From assembly GCA_029261275.1 (NCBI GenBank), contig JAJDBR010000029.1:1-42738 (forward strand): a stretch of DNA of 42,738 nt, in the 5' to 3' direction. The DNA comes from Nitrospirales bacterium. GTDB lineage: Bacteria; Nitrospirota; Nitrospiria; Nitrospirales; UBA8639. Of the stretch, positions 13,675 through 23,735 are shown one piece after another (position 1 is the first letter of the stretch; each line of letters begins with the position of its first letter). The notes under the pieces are model-generated. The model worked only from the letters and a program-made list of their open reading frames with translations, was not told where the DNA came from and did not search any database. Made by a program: the position numbers and the translations under genes.

Positions 13675-15590
13675 CGGATTTTAAAGTCAAAATACCTATT
13701 CAGGGCATCGTGGACTTAAAGACGGACGAGGCCGAAGCCAAAATGCGGCGACTCGACCAATTGTCGTCGAGCGGGCAGCACACCGGGTTGCCACCGACCG
13801 TGTTTGGCGAGAGCCCCACGGCGCGGGCGGGTGCGACGTTATCACAAAGCTTTGGCTCCAATTTCTCCTTCATGCAAAACCGGCGGCAAATTAATGCGTT
13901 GGTGCGTCAAGAGCATCAAACGGTCCGTGATCTGGGCGAAGCCTACGAACGAGTCAAGAACCTCCAGGATGCCACCGGCAAACAACAGGCCGGGCATATC
14001 AAACGACAAATTGATCACCATCGCTCACTTGCACAAGCCATGCGCACCGTGCAAATGGTGGGGGAAGGCAAGGAATTGGCGGGCGTGGGTGGGGGGCCAC
14101 GGACCGCGATGACACGGGGGGGCTCGGGGCGGATGTCCATGTTGATGCAGCAAATGACGTTGCGCCAAGCGTTACAAGGCGGGGCCTTTACAGGTGGGGC
14201 GGGGGGTCTCGGCCGTATGCTTATGAGCAGCCCATGGATTGCGGGTGCCGCTGCCGCGGTTGGTGGACCGGTCTTGGCCTACCATTTGGCGAACAGTTTT
14301 TCGGAACCAGCCGAACGCATTCAAACCGACTATTTAAACGCGGCCCGTCGAATGGGAGATGGCCAGTCCTCGTTGATGGGGCGGTTTGGAACCCCGGGAA
14401 ATGCTGGACGCGTTAAGCAACGATTACTCGACCTGGGCTATACCCATCATGAGACCTCACGGGCGCTCTCGGCGTTTGGTGTTCCGTCGACCAATGAGCA
14501 CACGCAACGCGCTGTGGAAACACAGTTGGAGTTTGCTCGGCGTTTTGGGATGGGAGATTCCCCAGAGATGGTCTCCGGCATGGGTCGACAGATGGCCCTC
14601 ATGGGTGTTGCTCCAAATCGGCAACCGGCCTTTTTCAAACAATTAGCTGCAACCAATCTGTTCGGTCAAGAACGTGGTGTTGATAGTACGGATATGACTA
14701 AGGGCGTCATGGGGCTCTTGTCGAAAATTGCAGACAATACTGGGCTGTTGACGCCGGCCCGCGTGACAGGGGCGATGGCGATGGCGATGAAATTTGCAAC
14801 CGGAAATCGGATGTTTCAAGGTGAGCGGGGCATGAATCGCCTCAATACCATGATGTCCGGGTTTACGAATCCTCGGAGCATCCAGGGTGTGGCCATGATG
14901 AATAATGCCATTCGCGAAGTCTTTGATGGGGAGCTGCCAAGCGGCAAAGATTTAGGATTCGGTGGGAGTCGAGCGGCGGCGTTTGACAGCCTGCCGGATA
15001 TTATCAAGCAGGAAGTGATTCGCGAAAATATGAACACCTTGCCAGGGCAAGTGGGATCCAAAATATTCCGGCAACTATCGAAAAATACTGATCCCAGGCT
15101 CCAGGCCTTACTCCTGAAAAGCTTTTCAGGCTTCAATGGCACCCAGACGCTTGAGGCAATGACGAGCCTCAATGAATCGACGGGGAAGACCAAATCGGGC
15201 GTGCTGTCGAATATGGCCGACCTGTCCGGAGGGCTGGCAGATACGGTGACGCGGGACGCCTTGCGCACAGCGCAATCCCAGGAGTTTGAGCACCAAGGGT
15301 TTAAATTCCGTAAAGCCTCGGACGTGGAACGATCGCGGGCCTTAACGCAGACGATGATGGATCTGACCTCAGAACAGATTAGTAAGGAAACGATGGCAAA
15401 GCGTTTAGGCATTAAGGCTGGAGCGGAAGAAATGCTGTCGGACGGAATCCTGAAATTTGTTCGTGGATTGGAGATTGCGACGGAAGCGCTGCATGTGACC
15501 ATCAAGTCAGTTTCTCTGACGCCAACCCAAGATATCGCCATGCGCTTTCGTGGGATGTTTGCCAATGCATTGGACGACAATAACCCATGA
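13671..15590 (+). CDS. Tape measure protein
   Basis: A 639-residue protein after the chaperones. The N-terminal third is helical and coiled (RRQINALVRQEHQTVRDLGE, AGHIKRQIDHHRSLAQAMRT). Residues ~185-210 form a hydrophobic membrane-like stretch (MSSPWIAGAAAAVGGPVLAY). The remainder is rich in helices with Gly and Met. It sets tail length; at about 0.15 nm per residue the tail would be roughly 95 nm. No peptidase or muramidase domain is visible in it. Confidence 0.8.
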   Translation: MTDFKVKIPIQGIVDLKTDEAEAKMRRLDQLSSSGQHTGLPPTVFGESPTARAGATLSQSFGSNFSFMQNRRQINALVRQEHQTVRDLGEAYERVKNLQDATGKQQAGHIKRQIDHHRSLAQAMRTVQMVGEGKELAGVGGGPRTAMTRGGSGRMSMLMQQMTLRQALQGGAFTGGAGGLGRMLMSSPWIAGAAAAVGGPVLAYHLANSFSEPAERIQTDYLNAARRMGDGQSSLMGRFGTPGNAGRVKQRLLDLGYTHHETSRALSAFGVPSTNEHTQRAVETQLEFARRFGMGDSPEMVSGMGRQMALMGVAPNRQPAFFKQLAATNLFGQERGVDSTDMTKGVMGLLSKIADNTGLLTPARVTGAMAMAMKFATGNRMFQGERGMNRLNTMMSGFTNPRSIQGVAMMNNAIREVFDGELPSGKDLGFGGSRAAAFDSLPDIIKQEVIRENMNTLPGQVGSKIFRQLSKNTDPRLQALLLKSFSGFNGTQTLEAMTSLNESTGKTKSGVLSNMADLSGGLADTVTRDALRTAQSQEFEHQGFKFRKASDVERSRALTQTMMDLTSEQISKETMAKRLGIKAGAEEMLSDGILKFVRGLEIATEALHVTIKSVSLTPTQDIAMRFRGMFANALDDNNP

Positions 15591-17209
15591 GCTATCCCGT
15601 TTGTATGGTAGAAATTTATGGGCGAGAGGAACAGTGGACCTTCACGTCTGAAGCCTCCGACCAGCGGCCGTATGGCACCTCACCGGCCAGCGATCTTATC
15701 TCGTGCCGGACAGAAAAGCATCTTCATTACGCCAATCCCGCCGGCCGCTTTTCGCTCACGCTCGTGCATCGTCCGGATAGCCGAGGGCGGACCTGGGCTG
15801 ATCGGGTTCAGCCGCAAGATCTGGTCGTCATCCAAATGCTCAATTACGGGCAACCAGCCGGGCCGCACGGCCAAGGCCAACAGCACACCGTCATGATCGG
15901 CTTGGTCGATACGATCACCATCGTCGCGCGCGTCGATGGAAGTGGGAAACCACAACGACAAATCGCCGTCAAAGGGCAAGACTTCGGGAAATTGTTTCAA
16001 CGCGGCAATGTGACGTATTGGTCGTTTGCCGGGGCTTCGTTGGTGGGCGCGGCCGAATTCGTCGCACAAGAACAATTAAATGGGCATCCCCATACCGTAG
16101 CAGAAGTCTTGTTGACCGAGTTGTTCTTTAAGTTCATGAAACCGGAATGGGTCTTTAACCAACAGACGGTCACCTTCAAGGACATTTTAGGCTATGCCTT
16201 GAGCAGTTATCAGTCCCTCTTTCCAGGCGGACTGGACTGGCAGTTTATTTTAAGCGAGCAAGCCTTTTGGTCCTTCTTTGTCAAAGTGGCGTCCGTGCCA
16301 TTCCATGAAGTGTTTATTGATACCCGTCGAACGGCCGATATGGGCCCTGAATCCGCAGACAACCCATTATCTCGACCCCCTAGGCCGAGTCAGCGGGATC
16401 TAAGTGCGGGAGTTTTGGAAGCCCGCCGGCCCTCCACGGTTCCAAGCCAATCTATTGTGCATCTTCCAACGAAAACCTATGGGCGCGATGCGTCGGCACC
16501 CTTTGTTGTGCTCCGGCCTCCTCCGTTCCCGGAGCTCGCACCATCAAAGCTCGTGGATGTCAGCCCATGGGAGGCGCTCCCGCAACATGTGATTTCCGTG
16601 GAAGCGGCGGGGCTGGAGACGCAAGACCACACGATTTCTCGCGGCGACCAAGAACAATTCAATTTATACCTGGTCTTCCCGCGTGGGGGCATCATTCCCG
16701 AGTTTCCATATCTGTTGTATGTGCCGCCGATTATTGATCGGCCAAAATTTCATCATTATGGGTATCGGCCGTTGATGCCTCATGTCAGCCTGCTCAACAT
16801 GCCGTCCAAGACGACTAATGACCCCTGGTTGGGCTTTTACGATGAACTGGCGTGGAGACTGGCGGGATGGAACGTGCTGAACGATGTGTTTTGGAGTGGG
16901 ACGAAGACCTTCCAACTCATGCCCCACTTGCATGTCGGCGAACGCTTGCTGGATCAGTCGACCTGGCAGACGGCGCCCGGCTCACGCGAGGCCGGGCAAG
17001 AATTCTACATTGAAAGCATCCGGCATGAATTTGTGACGCATCAACAGGCCAAAACGATGGTGGGTGTGACCAGGGGACTGAGCGCCTTGCAAGCGCATGC
17101 CTATGACAGCACATTGTCGCAAGCGGCGCAGAATCTGACAAAGCTCGACGCCAATGTCCGCCGAGAGTTCCTGGACAACCTGGCGAAAGCCAAGGAGCAT
17201 CCTAAGTAA
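15587..17209 (+). CDS. Baseplate hub protein
   Basis: A 540-residue protein directly after the tape measure and before the spike, where the gp27/gpD-type hub lies. The N-terminal part (CRTEKHLHYANPAGRFSLTL, WADRVQPQDLVVIQML, TVMIGLVDTITIVARV, RQIAVKGQDFGKLFQ) matches the strand order of hub domains. A Pro/Ser-rich linker around residues 260-310 separates it from a C-terminal region ending with YIESIRHEFVTHQQAKTMVG, the typical hub barrel end. It forms the trimeric ring that carries the spike. Confidence 0.7.
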   Translation: MSYPVCMVEIYGREEQWTFTSEASDQRPYGTSPASDLISCRTEKHLHYANPAGRFSLTLVHRPDSRGRTWADRVQPQDLVVIQMLNYGQPAGPHGQGQQHTVMIGLVDTITIVARVDGSGKPQRQIAVKGQDFGKLFQRGNVTYWSFAGASLVGAAEFVAQEQLNGHPHTVAEVLLTELFFKFMKPEWVFNQQTVTFKDILGYALSSYQSLFPGGLDWQFILSEQAFWSFFVKVASVPFHEVFIDTRRTADMGPESADNPLSRPPRPSQRDLSAGVLEARRPSTVPSQSIVHLPTKTYGRDASAPFVVLRPPPFPELAPSKLVDVSPWEALPQHVISVEAAGLETQDHTISRGDQEQFNLYLVFPRGGIIPEFPYLLYVPPIIDRPKFHHYGYRPLMPHVSLLNMPSKTTNDPWLGFYDELAWRLAGWNVLNDVFWSGTKTFQLMPHLHVGERLLDQSTWQTAPGSREAGQEFYIESIRHEFVTHQQAKTMVGVTRGLSALQAHAYDSTLSQAAQNLTKLDANVRREFLDNLAKAKEHPK

Positions 17210-18072
17210 TGCATCGACAACAAGGAATCTCTTCGTTTCACAAGGACGCCTCCCAGATGGTTCCTCATCTGGACGGGCATTATCTCGCCCAGGTCATCGA
17301 GGTGGTCCCCAAGGAACATGCGGTGAATGTGGCGCTCCCCTCGCTCTCTATGATGAAGCATGGGGCGGACCGGGAAGGGATGAAGGTCTCGGTGTTGTCA
17401 CGACGAGCAGGAAATTTTTTCGGCGAGGTTGATTTGCCCCGCAAGGGCGATTGGGGGGTAGTGGTCTTTCTGCAAGGCTCGCACCAATACGCGGTGTGGG
17501 TGGGGAGCCTGTATGAAACGTATGCGGGGCTCGCGACCGGAGAGGCCGGGGAGCGGATCGATCATCACGACAGCGGGGTCTACCATCGCCTCGACCAAGC
17601 TGGCAATACGGAATGGTCGCATCCGTCAGGGTTGTATTTGCGAGTCGGATCAGGCACGAACTTGACGGCGCGGACCCGCAGGCAGCGCCAAGCCAATACC
17701 GCGGCATCGGAAACCGTCGACTATGCCATTCCGGCTCGGCCCACGCCGACCGTCCATCTCAACCATCCGTCGGGGACGACCATTACCATCGACGTCTCAG
17801 GAAAAGTCACCGTGACCAGTGCCGACGAGGTCGCCATTGAGGGCGAGGGGAAGGTGACCGTCCAGAGTGGCGATGACGTCTCCGTGCATGGCGAGGGCCT
17901 GACGCATGTTGGCGCCGAAAGCGGCATGGATTTCGTGGCGCTCAAAGCGGCACTCGATCTCATCCTGACAACCTTTAATGCCCATGTTCACGACCAGTCG
18001 GATCCCCCCACGCCCACGCTGCCGGCGTGGGTGGCAGGCAAGCATCATACGCTCAAGGCCAAGGCGACCTAA
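17209..18072 (+). CDS. Baseplate spike protein (gpV/gp5-like)
   Basis: A 287-residue spike. Residues ~20-110 form an OB-fold (LDGHYLAQVIEVVPKEHAVN, GDWGVVVFLQGSHQYAVWVG). A Ser/Gly/Asp stretch follows, then a repetitive beta-helix, TITIDVSGKVTVTSADEVAI and GKVTVQSGDDVSVHGEGLTH. The end has NAHVHDQSD, an HxH motif that often coordinates iron at the tip. No lysozyme domain is inserted. It starts at the TAATG of the hub gene. It pierces the outer membrane on contraction. Confidence 0.8.
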   Translation: MHRQQGISSFHKDASQMVPHLDGHYLAQVIEVVPKEHAVNVALPSLSMMKHGADREGMKVSVLSRRAGNFFGEVDLPRKGDWGVVVFLQGSHQYAVWVGSLYETYAGLATGEAGERIDHHDSGVYHRLDQAGNTEWSHPSGLYLRVGSGTNLTARTRRQRQANTAASETVDYAIPARPTPTVHLNHPSGTTITIDVSGKVTVTSADEVAIEGEGKVTVQSGDDVSVHGEGLTHVGAESGMDFVALKAALDLILTTFNAHVHDQSDPPTPTLPAWVAGKHHTLKAKAT

Positions 18073-19652
18073 TGGAAACGGATTTCACCAAAGGGGCGGG
18101 GGCCAATCGGATCTATTTATTTCGGTTAATGGAAGCGACCGGCGTTCCGTGGAAGTTCAATGTGACCAGAAATGGGGAAGTGCTGGAGATGACCGGCGAA
18201 CTGACTTTGCTCTTGAATCCAGAAGAGCTCGTAAAAGAACATGCGGCCCGTTCCACCGTGAATCAAACCCCTCATGATTGGTGGGTGGATGATTTTGGGA
18301 TGGGGCTGCCGAAATGGACGCTCCGGGGCACCATGGGCTTCCAAGCGAAACCCGCGTTCGGGGTGGTCGGGCCGGACGCGGTCTTGGATGGCTATAGTGG
18401 GTACCATGCCTTTGCGGATTTGATCGAAGAATATTTCCAGGAAAATCGACGACGGGCCATTCAGGCGTCGACAGGCCAAGCGTTGACTCAGCTTCTCCGT
18501 TTGGAATTCATTGATACCTGGGATGACGATGCCTGGGTCATTCAGCCTGACGGCCTTCCCACAAAGCATCGCAACATTAGCCATAACCCCACGATCAAAT
18601 ACGATTTTAAATTTACCGGCCTTCAGGATTTACGGGTGCGTTCTACCGCCCGCCAACTGGATCCCATCGGGCAGGCTTTGTTGGGCGGGGCCGCCCGTCA
18701 AGCGGCCATTGCTCGCGCGATTGATGCCCACAAGACCGTGCTGGAAGGGGCCATTGCCGGCCTCGCCGTGTTGGAAAAGACGGCGCCCGGGCTCATGGCG
18801 CCCATCCACGACTTGATGCGATGTGGCAATGCCGTGCAGTTCTCTGAACCGGCCTCTGCGCTTCAGCAACGGGAGTCGTTGTTGGGGCTCGCGACGACGA
18901 CGGAAACGGACTTAGCGACCACCCTGGCCGAAGCCAAGGCGCTCGGTCCGGTGAGCCCGTCACTCGAAAGCGCGATGACCATGAGCATGCAGGAGTCTCG
19001 GCTCTTAGGGGGCGGGGCGGGCTGCAAGGGTCGCCTCGATGTGGGGAATCTGCAAGCCGGATGGGCTGCGTCCTTCGATTCCATGGCTGGTGCCGTCTCA
19101 GGGGGCGCGGGCGATGATCATATTCTGGCCGTGTTCTCGGCCGACAAGATTGCGACCCTCAAGCAATCAGGGACGAGTGCGGTGGCCACCTTGCAAAGTG
19201 CTGCGCCGGGCGATCTCAGTCAGGTGCCGACCTTCACTACGGCCAGTGCCTTTTTCACCAGCACAATTCAGCCCGTCTCGGGGCTGGGCGGTGACTTGGG
19301 CGAGGTGGCGCAAGGGACGAAGGGCTCGATTGATCTCGGCTTGGGCACGGTGTCGAAGACCGTCGGGCAGATGCGAAAAGGAATGGGGTCGGTCCAGTCC
19401 GCGATGTATCAACTCCGGGTGCTCTCCACGGGCGGGCAGCAATTGCGGGGGATCAAACGCGGCCTCAACAATTATCTGTGTGCCGTCCAATCCGTCCTGG
19501 CCTTTCCCTATCTGTTTGGCCGTGATTTGCGAACCAGCCTCCAAGGCGTGCTGGATCTGTTCCAGCAAAGCGGGTGTTCGACATCGTTCCCGAATCTCCA
19601 AGGGTTGTCGTGGGAGCCGCATGTACAAACCCCGAAAGTGATTACCGCCTAA
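18072..19652 (+). CDS. Baseplate-associated protein (526 aa)
   Basis: The ATG overlaps the spike stop (TAATG). Residues ~1-190 contain IYLFRLMEATGVPWKFNVTR, LLLNPEELVKEHAARSTVNQ and LPKWTLRGTMGFQ, then YSGYHAFADLIEEYFQ. This pattern of 'NPEE..' followed by a TLRG-type strand resembles LysM-partner baseplate/tail proteins that precede gp25-like wedge genes. The C-terminal ~330 residues are long helices and Ala/Gly-rich segments. A LysM-gp25 gene follows immediately, which supports a baseplate role. Confidence 0.55.
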   Translation: METDFTKGAGANRIYLFRLMEATGVPWKFNVTRNGEVLEMTGELTLLLNPEELVKEHAARSTVNQTPHDWWVDDFGMGLPKWTLRGTMGFQAKPAFGVVGPDAVLDGYSGYHAFADLIEEYFQENRRRAIQASTGQALTQLLRLEFIDTWDDDAWVIQPDGLPTKHRNISHNPTIKYDFKFTGLQDLRVRSTARQLDPIGQALLGGAARQAAIARAIDAHKTVLEGAIAGLAVLEKTAPGLMAPIHDLMRCGNAVQFSEPASALQQRESLLGLATTTETDLATTLAEAKALGPVSPSLESAMTMSMQESRLLGGGAGCKGRLDVGNLQAGWAASFDSMAGAVSGGAGDDHILAVFSADKIATLKQSGTSAVATLQSAAPGDLSQVPTFTTASAFFTSTIQPVSGLGGDLGEVAQGTKGSIDLGLGTVSKTVGQMRKGMGSVQSAMYQLRVLSTGGQQLRGIKRGLNNYLCAVQSVLAFPYLFGRDLRTSLQGVLDLFQQSGCSTSFPNLQGLSWEPHVQTPKVITA

Positions 19653-20305
19653 TGGCCACACAACTGAAGCGCTACATGATTCAAGCTGGGGACACCATTC
19701 ATCAGGTCGCGCGTCGCGAGCTCGGACAGGCGGATCAATGGTGGATCTTGGTCCGGCTGAACAACCTCGCCTACCCGTATCTCGATGGCCGCGGGCCCTC
19801 CACGACGCCTCGGGTCTTGGGCTTAGGCGATACGTTGCTGATTCCTGGCAATGTCCGGGATCCCGCCATTCGGGAAGCCTCCGTCGAAACCACCGGCCCG
19901 ATTGATCAATATGCCATTTTGCTAGGGAAAGATTTAACGTTGGGCGAGGCTGGGGAGTTGGGCGTGTCCAAAAGCTCGGGGGATTGGAAAATTCAAGCCG
20001 GGCTTCCCAATTTATTGCAGGCGCTCACGCATCGGTTGCAGACCCGGAAAGGGGAGTTGGCGTATCACCCGGAGTATGGGTCCAACATCGAACAGTATAT
20101 TGGCCAACCCCATGACGCCCTCATGCAAGCGGCGCTGCGACATGAAATACGACAAACGCTGCTCGGCGACCCTCGAATCAGTGCGGTACAGAACGTGCGC
20201 ATTCGTGAAGATTTCGACCATGTGGCCGTCACGGTTCAGGCGACTATTATCGGGCAACAGGATTCGGTCCCCCTTAACCTTGTACTGGAGAGGCAGGCAG
20301 TCTAA
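19652..20305 (+). CDS. LysM-gp25 fusion baseplate wedge protein
   Basis: A 217-residue protein joining two modules. Residues ~1-70 are LysM-like (LKRYMIQAGDTIHQVARREL, WWILVRLNNLAYPYL, LGDTLLIPG). Residues ~105-215 are a gp25/gpW-like wedge (RKGELAYHPEYGSNIEQYIG, ALRHEIRQTLLGDPRISAVQ). The gp25 fold joins baseplate wedge to hub and nucleates the sheath; the LysM may bind peptidoglycan or the spike assembly. Start and stop overlap both neighbours (TAATG). Confidence 0.85.
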   Translation: MATQLKRYMIQAGDTIHQVARRELGQADQWWILVRLNNLAYPYLDGRGPSTTPRVLGLGDTLLIPGNVRDPAIREASVETTGPIDQYAILLGKDLTLGEAGELGVSKSSGDWKIQAGLPNLLQALTHRLQTRKGELAYHPEYGSNIEQYIGQPHDALMQAALRHEIRQTLLGDPRISAVQNVRIREDFDHVAVTVQATIIGQQDSVPLNLVLERQAV

Positions 20306-21444
20306 TGGCCATTCCCGTTCCGTTTAAGATTAAACATTTCGATCAAGCTGTCGCCTCAATGCTGAACTGGATGGTGTCGGTTCAGAAGGAGGTGACTGAC
20401 GCGAATATTGGCTCCGTCAATCGGACCCTTTTTGAAGCGTGGGGCATGGAGCTCGAGGAATTCTATTTTCGGATGGTCGATGCCTTAGAGCAGGCCATCC
20501 CGGATAGTGCGTATGAAAGTTTCGATTTCGGACGACAGCCCTCCACGACGGCCGCCGGCGTGGTGACGTTTAGCCGGAGTACCACTGCGGATCAAGATTA
20601 CCTCATCCCGGCCGGCACGATTGTGTCCACGAATGAGCTGGTTACCTTTCAAACCGTGGCCGACGTCACCCTCCTGACGGGGCAGATGGGTATTATTGCG
20701 AGCATCATTGCCACGCAGCCGGGGACCGGGGGGAATGTGAACGCGGGGTCGATTACCGTGTTAAATAGCGCCCTTCCCGGGATCGAAGCCGTCACCAATA
20801 GCGCGGCGACGACAGGCGGGGTCGACGAAGAATCCCGCGAGGCCCGGGCGGAACGGTTTCGGGCCTTTATCGAAGGGCTGGCGAGGACAACGATTGGTGG
20901 AGTGGAAGCGGGGGCGCTCACGGCGCAACTGGTGGATGGCCAATCGGAGGCCATCCTTGAATCTGTTCGCCAAGCCAAACTCGTGGAGCCATACTTAACG
21001 GGGGACGGACCCCGGTGCGTGGTGGAGGTCTATATCGATAATGGGTCGGGCGTGGCCTCCGTTGAGCTGATTGCTGAAACGCAAAAAATTATTGATGGGT
21101 TTACGGTCGGAGAGGTCAAGACGGTCGGGTATCGAGCGGCCGGTGTCACCGTCAATGTGGTGTCGGTGACGAGTGTCATTGTGCCGGTAACGACCACGGT
21201 GACGCTAACCCCAGGGGCGGATCAAGCTACCACCTTTCAAGCCGTGCAGGATTCCATTAGTCAATATTTCACCGGGTTGGGCATTCAGACCCCCGATGAC
21301 CCTCAACCGCTGGATTGGGAACGGCTCTCGGCGACGATTCTCACGACCGTGGGTGTGAGCACCGCCGTTCTCGAGAGTCCCACGGGGGATGTTACCCCGC
21401 AAACCGGGGAACGCATTATTCTCGGCACGGTGACGATCAGCTAA
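20305..21444 (+). CDS. Baseplate wedge protein J (gpJ/gp6-like)
   Basis: A 379-residue wedge protein. It contains SYESFDF-like entry into GVVTFSRSTTADQDYLIPAG, GTGGNVNAGSITVLNSALPG with TTGGVDEESREARAERFRAF, and the C-terminal VTVNVVSVTSVIVPVTTTVT. These are the hallmarks of the baseplate J family, which forms the outer wedge ring and the sheath-triggering frame. It follows gp25 and precedes gpI, the same order as in P2-like and many other contractile systems. Confidence 0.9.
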   Translation: MAIPVPFKIKHFDQAVASMLNWMVSVQKEVTDANIGSVNRTLFEAWGMELEEFYFRMVDALEQAIPDSAYESFDFGRQPSTTAAGVVTFSRSTTADQDYLIPAGTIVSTNELVTFQTVADVTLLTGQMGIIASIIATQPGTGGNVNAGSITVLNSALPGIEAVTNSAATTGGVDEESREARAERFRAFIEGLARTTIGGVEAGALTAQLVDGQSEAILESVRQAKLVEPYLTGDGPRCVVEVYIDNGSGVASVELIAETQKIIDGFTVGEVKTVGYRAAGVTVNVVSVTSVIVPVTTTVTLTPGADQATTFQAVQDSISQYFTGLGIQTPDDPQPLDWERLSATILTTVGVSTAVLESPTGDVTPQTGERIILGTVTIS

Positions 21445-22232
21445 TGGCCACGATTGAAAAACTCAAAGGCAACCTCGGGCGGGTGTACGGGAAAACGTCC
21501 AGTCCCTTCCTCGATGCGTTGCTCGGCACCGTGGCCGAACAACTACGCGTCCTGGGAAAAGACATCGAACATGCCACGGCGCAATTAACGATTCCGACGG
21601 CGTCAGAGGATTGGTTGGAGTATTGGGGGACCGTGTTTGGTCCGACTCGCTCGAGTCTGCATGAGGCCGACACGGCCTATAGCGCCCGCATCATTGAAGA
21701 AACCGTCCGGCAACGTCCACAACCTGACGCCCTTGTCGATATTGTGGAAAAGACCTTGGGCGTGACGATGGTGGTGAGGGATCTCTGGCCACAGGTGATG
21801 ATGACGAACCAATTTGTGGTCCCCGCGGGTCGGCCTCCTCAAGTCCTCAATGGCCATGTGGCCGAGGGATGGATCCCAGGAGACGTCGAAGACCTGGCGG
21901 TGCGGCTAGGGATTGCGCCGCCCTACGTCGAAGGAGCCGTTGGTGTCTGGATGGATCTTCAGGCGGGGGAATCCTTTGCCTATACGCTGGAGAATGTCCA
22001 GACCCTCTTGCCGCATATCTTGTTCTTGAACGAACTGACGCCTGGGGCGACGCATGTCCTGAATGGGCAACTGACGTCCCCCGATTTAGGGGGAGCCAGC
22101 GATACGGCCACGTATACGTTCCAGGTCCAACCGGACGTCTTGCCGTCCACGATCGAGGATGTCCTAAAGGTGATCAAGAAGCATCGGGCCGCCGGAACGG
22201 AAGCGATTTTTATGGGTTTTGTGGTGCCATAA
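21444..22232 (+). CDS. Tail protein I-like baseplate protein
   Basis: A 262-residue protein after baseplate J, the place of gpI. The N-terminal ~115 residues (SSPFLDALLGTVAEQLRVLG, SEDWLEYWGTVFG, DTAYSARIIEETVRQRPQPD, DIVEKTLGVTMVVRDLWPQV) match the helical gpI pattern. The C-terminal part carries strands that could hold a fibre (SFAYTLENVQTLLPHILFLN, TYTFQVQPDVLPSTIEDVLK). It connects wedge to receptor-binding fibre. Confidence 0.7.
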   Translation: MATIEKLKGNLGRVYGKTSSPFLDALLGTVAEQLRVLGKDIEHATAQLTIPTASEDWLEYWGTVFGPTRSSLHEADTAYSARIIEETVRQRPQPDALVDIVEKTLGVTMVVRDLWPQVMMTNQFVVPAGRPPQVLNGHVAEGWIPGDVEDLAVRLGIAPPYVEGAVGVWMDLQAGESFAYTLENVQTLLPHILFLNELTPGATHVLNGQLTSPDLGGASDTATYTFQVQPDVLPSTIEDVLKVIKKHRAAGTEAIFMGFVVP

Positions 22233-22247
22233 CGAAGGAGTAGAGCT

Positions 22248-23723
22248 ATGCCGTGGGAGAAAACGAAAAATCCGTGGAGCATTGATGCGGCTGACCCGTT
22301 GGCCGAAGAAAGTATTTTGCAAACAGGAATGGTAGGCGGGGTGTGGGGGACAGTCCCGGCATCCTCGAAAGAGCTGGACATTTCCGAAGTCCTCCAGATG
22401 ATGTTGGTCCGGGAAAACGCACGGGCCCAAGGCCCGTCGGGGTGGTACCGGGCAGGGGCCATGAATTTCTCCGGCGCCTACCCCGCGAATACCTTCCGAA
22501 TGGATAGCAGCAAGGCTCTCTTGTCGGGATTGCCGATTCATGTGGTGGGCGCGAATCTGGACTCGGACACCGAGAATGTGATTACGCTCAACAGTCCTCC
22601 CGGGGCGGGCACCCATGATGATTTGGTGTTCTTGGAAGCGTGGCTGGCGGAAGTGCCGGGGAGCACCCCCACGATCCCCGTCTCCACCGCCAAGCCCTCG
22701 ACGACGACGGTCTATAAATATGGCAACGTGCAATATGGGGGCACTCATGTCGCGGACGATATCAACGAAGTTGACTTTGAGATTCGTCGTCGGATCCAGC
22801 TTCAATATCGTATTCGCGTCATCAGTGATGTGGATTTCACGGGGTTCCCCCAGGGCATGAATGACCCGACGGTGTTGGCGCAAGGTGGGGCCGCCAACCC
22901 GACGGCCATCCAATTTGCGGCCGACCCTGATGATGGTGGGCTGTTTATTGCCGGAAACGGCAGCGAGACCCACCAAGCCTCGCTCGTCACTCTCAATGGC
23001 TTGGTCTGGGCGGTCCCGATTGCGCGGGTCGCTCGCACGACCGGCGTGACGGTCATTACGAGTGGGAACGTTATTGATCTGCGAACCAACAGTGGCGCCC
23101 TGAACTCCGTGGCGCGGACTGGCGATACGATGTCAGGCACGTTGTTCATCGATCCTCCAGACAGCGGGGCGATCCTCGCCCTGGAAGGGGCCGGGGGATC
23201 AGGGATTGAAATTGGCAGGATTGACGGGGTGGCCTCGAGCCCACTCATTGATTTTCATTCGGGGGCCACCGCCATTAACTATGACTCTAGGCTAGTGGCG
23301 AGCGGCGGAACGGGGACGGTCGGTCAGGGGACGTTGGATATTCAATGCACAAACTTGCTCAAAAATAACGCCACCATTCGCCATGATGCGAATTCCCCGC
23401 GCTATAACAGCACGCAACAGACCGTGGTTGCGGGCACGACCTTAACTGTGGCCCACGGGTTTAGCGTGGAACCGAGCGCTGCTTGGGCGGTGGGAGTCTG
23501 TATCACGACGGAATTTGGGTTTGCGGTCGATGACGAAATGCGGCTAGATAGAAATGCCACGACGATTGCCAATGACGGGGTGAGCGTGTCATGGGACGAT
23601 ACGAATGTCTATTGCACCATCGGCACGGATGGTCTGGGGGCATTTCGCAGGAGCGCGACGATCGGGGCGAACGTCACGCTCACGCCAGCGAATTGGAAAA
23701 TTGAGATTCGGGCTGATCCTTAA
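22248..23723 (+). CDS. Tail fibre / receptor-binding protein
   Basis: A 491-residue protein with AAGGAG before the ATG. The N-terminal ~270 residues contain DISEVLQMMLVRENARAQGP, GPSGWYRAGAMNFSGAYPAN, THDDLVFLEAWLAEVPGS and VDFEIRRRIQLQYRIRVISD, a baseplate-attachment module of fibre-like proteins. A short TGDTMSGTLF segment around residue 290 is the classic fibre repeat. The C-terminus is Gly/Ser/Thr-rich, ending in a beta-strand domain (TPANWKIEIRADP) likely to contact the receptor. The next gene may be its partner. Confidence 0.7.
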   Translation: MPWEKTKNPWSIDAADPLAEESILQTGMVGGVWGTVPASSKELDISEVLQMMLVRENARAQGPSGWYRAGAMNFSGAYPANTFRMDSSKALLSGLPIHVVGANLDSDTENVITLNSPPGAGTHDDLVFLEAWLAEVPGSTPTIPVSTAKPSTTTVYKYGNVQYGGTHVADDINEVDFEIRRRIQLQYRIRVISDVDFTGFPQGMNDPTVLAQGGAANPTAIQFAADPDDGGLFIAGNGSETHQASLVTLNGLVWAVPIARVARTTGVTVITSGNVIDLRTNSGALNSVARTGDTMSGTLFIDPPDSGAILALEGAGGSGIEIGRIDGVASSPLIDFHSGATAINYDSRLVASGGTGTVGQGTLDIQCTNLLKNNATIRHDANSPRYNSTQQTVVAGTTLTVAHGFSVEPSAAWAVGVCITTEFGFAVDDEMRLDRNATTIANDGVSVSWDDTNVYCTIGTDGLGAFRRSATIGANVTLTPANWKIEIRADP

Positions 23724-23735
23724 CAGGGGGAAACC

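Noticed and set aside
22164-22976. 270-codon minus-strand frame under the tail fibre gene
   Set aside because: Arg/His/Gly-rich shadow of the fibre gene with no ribosome site.
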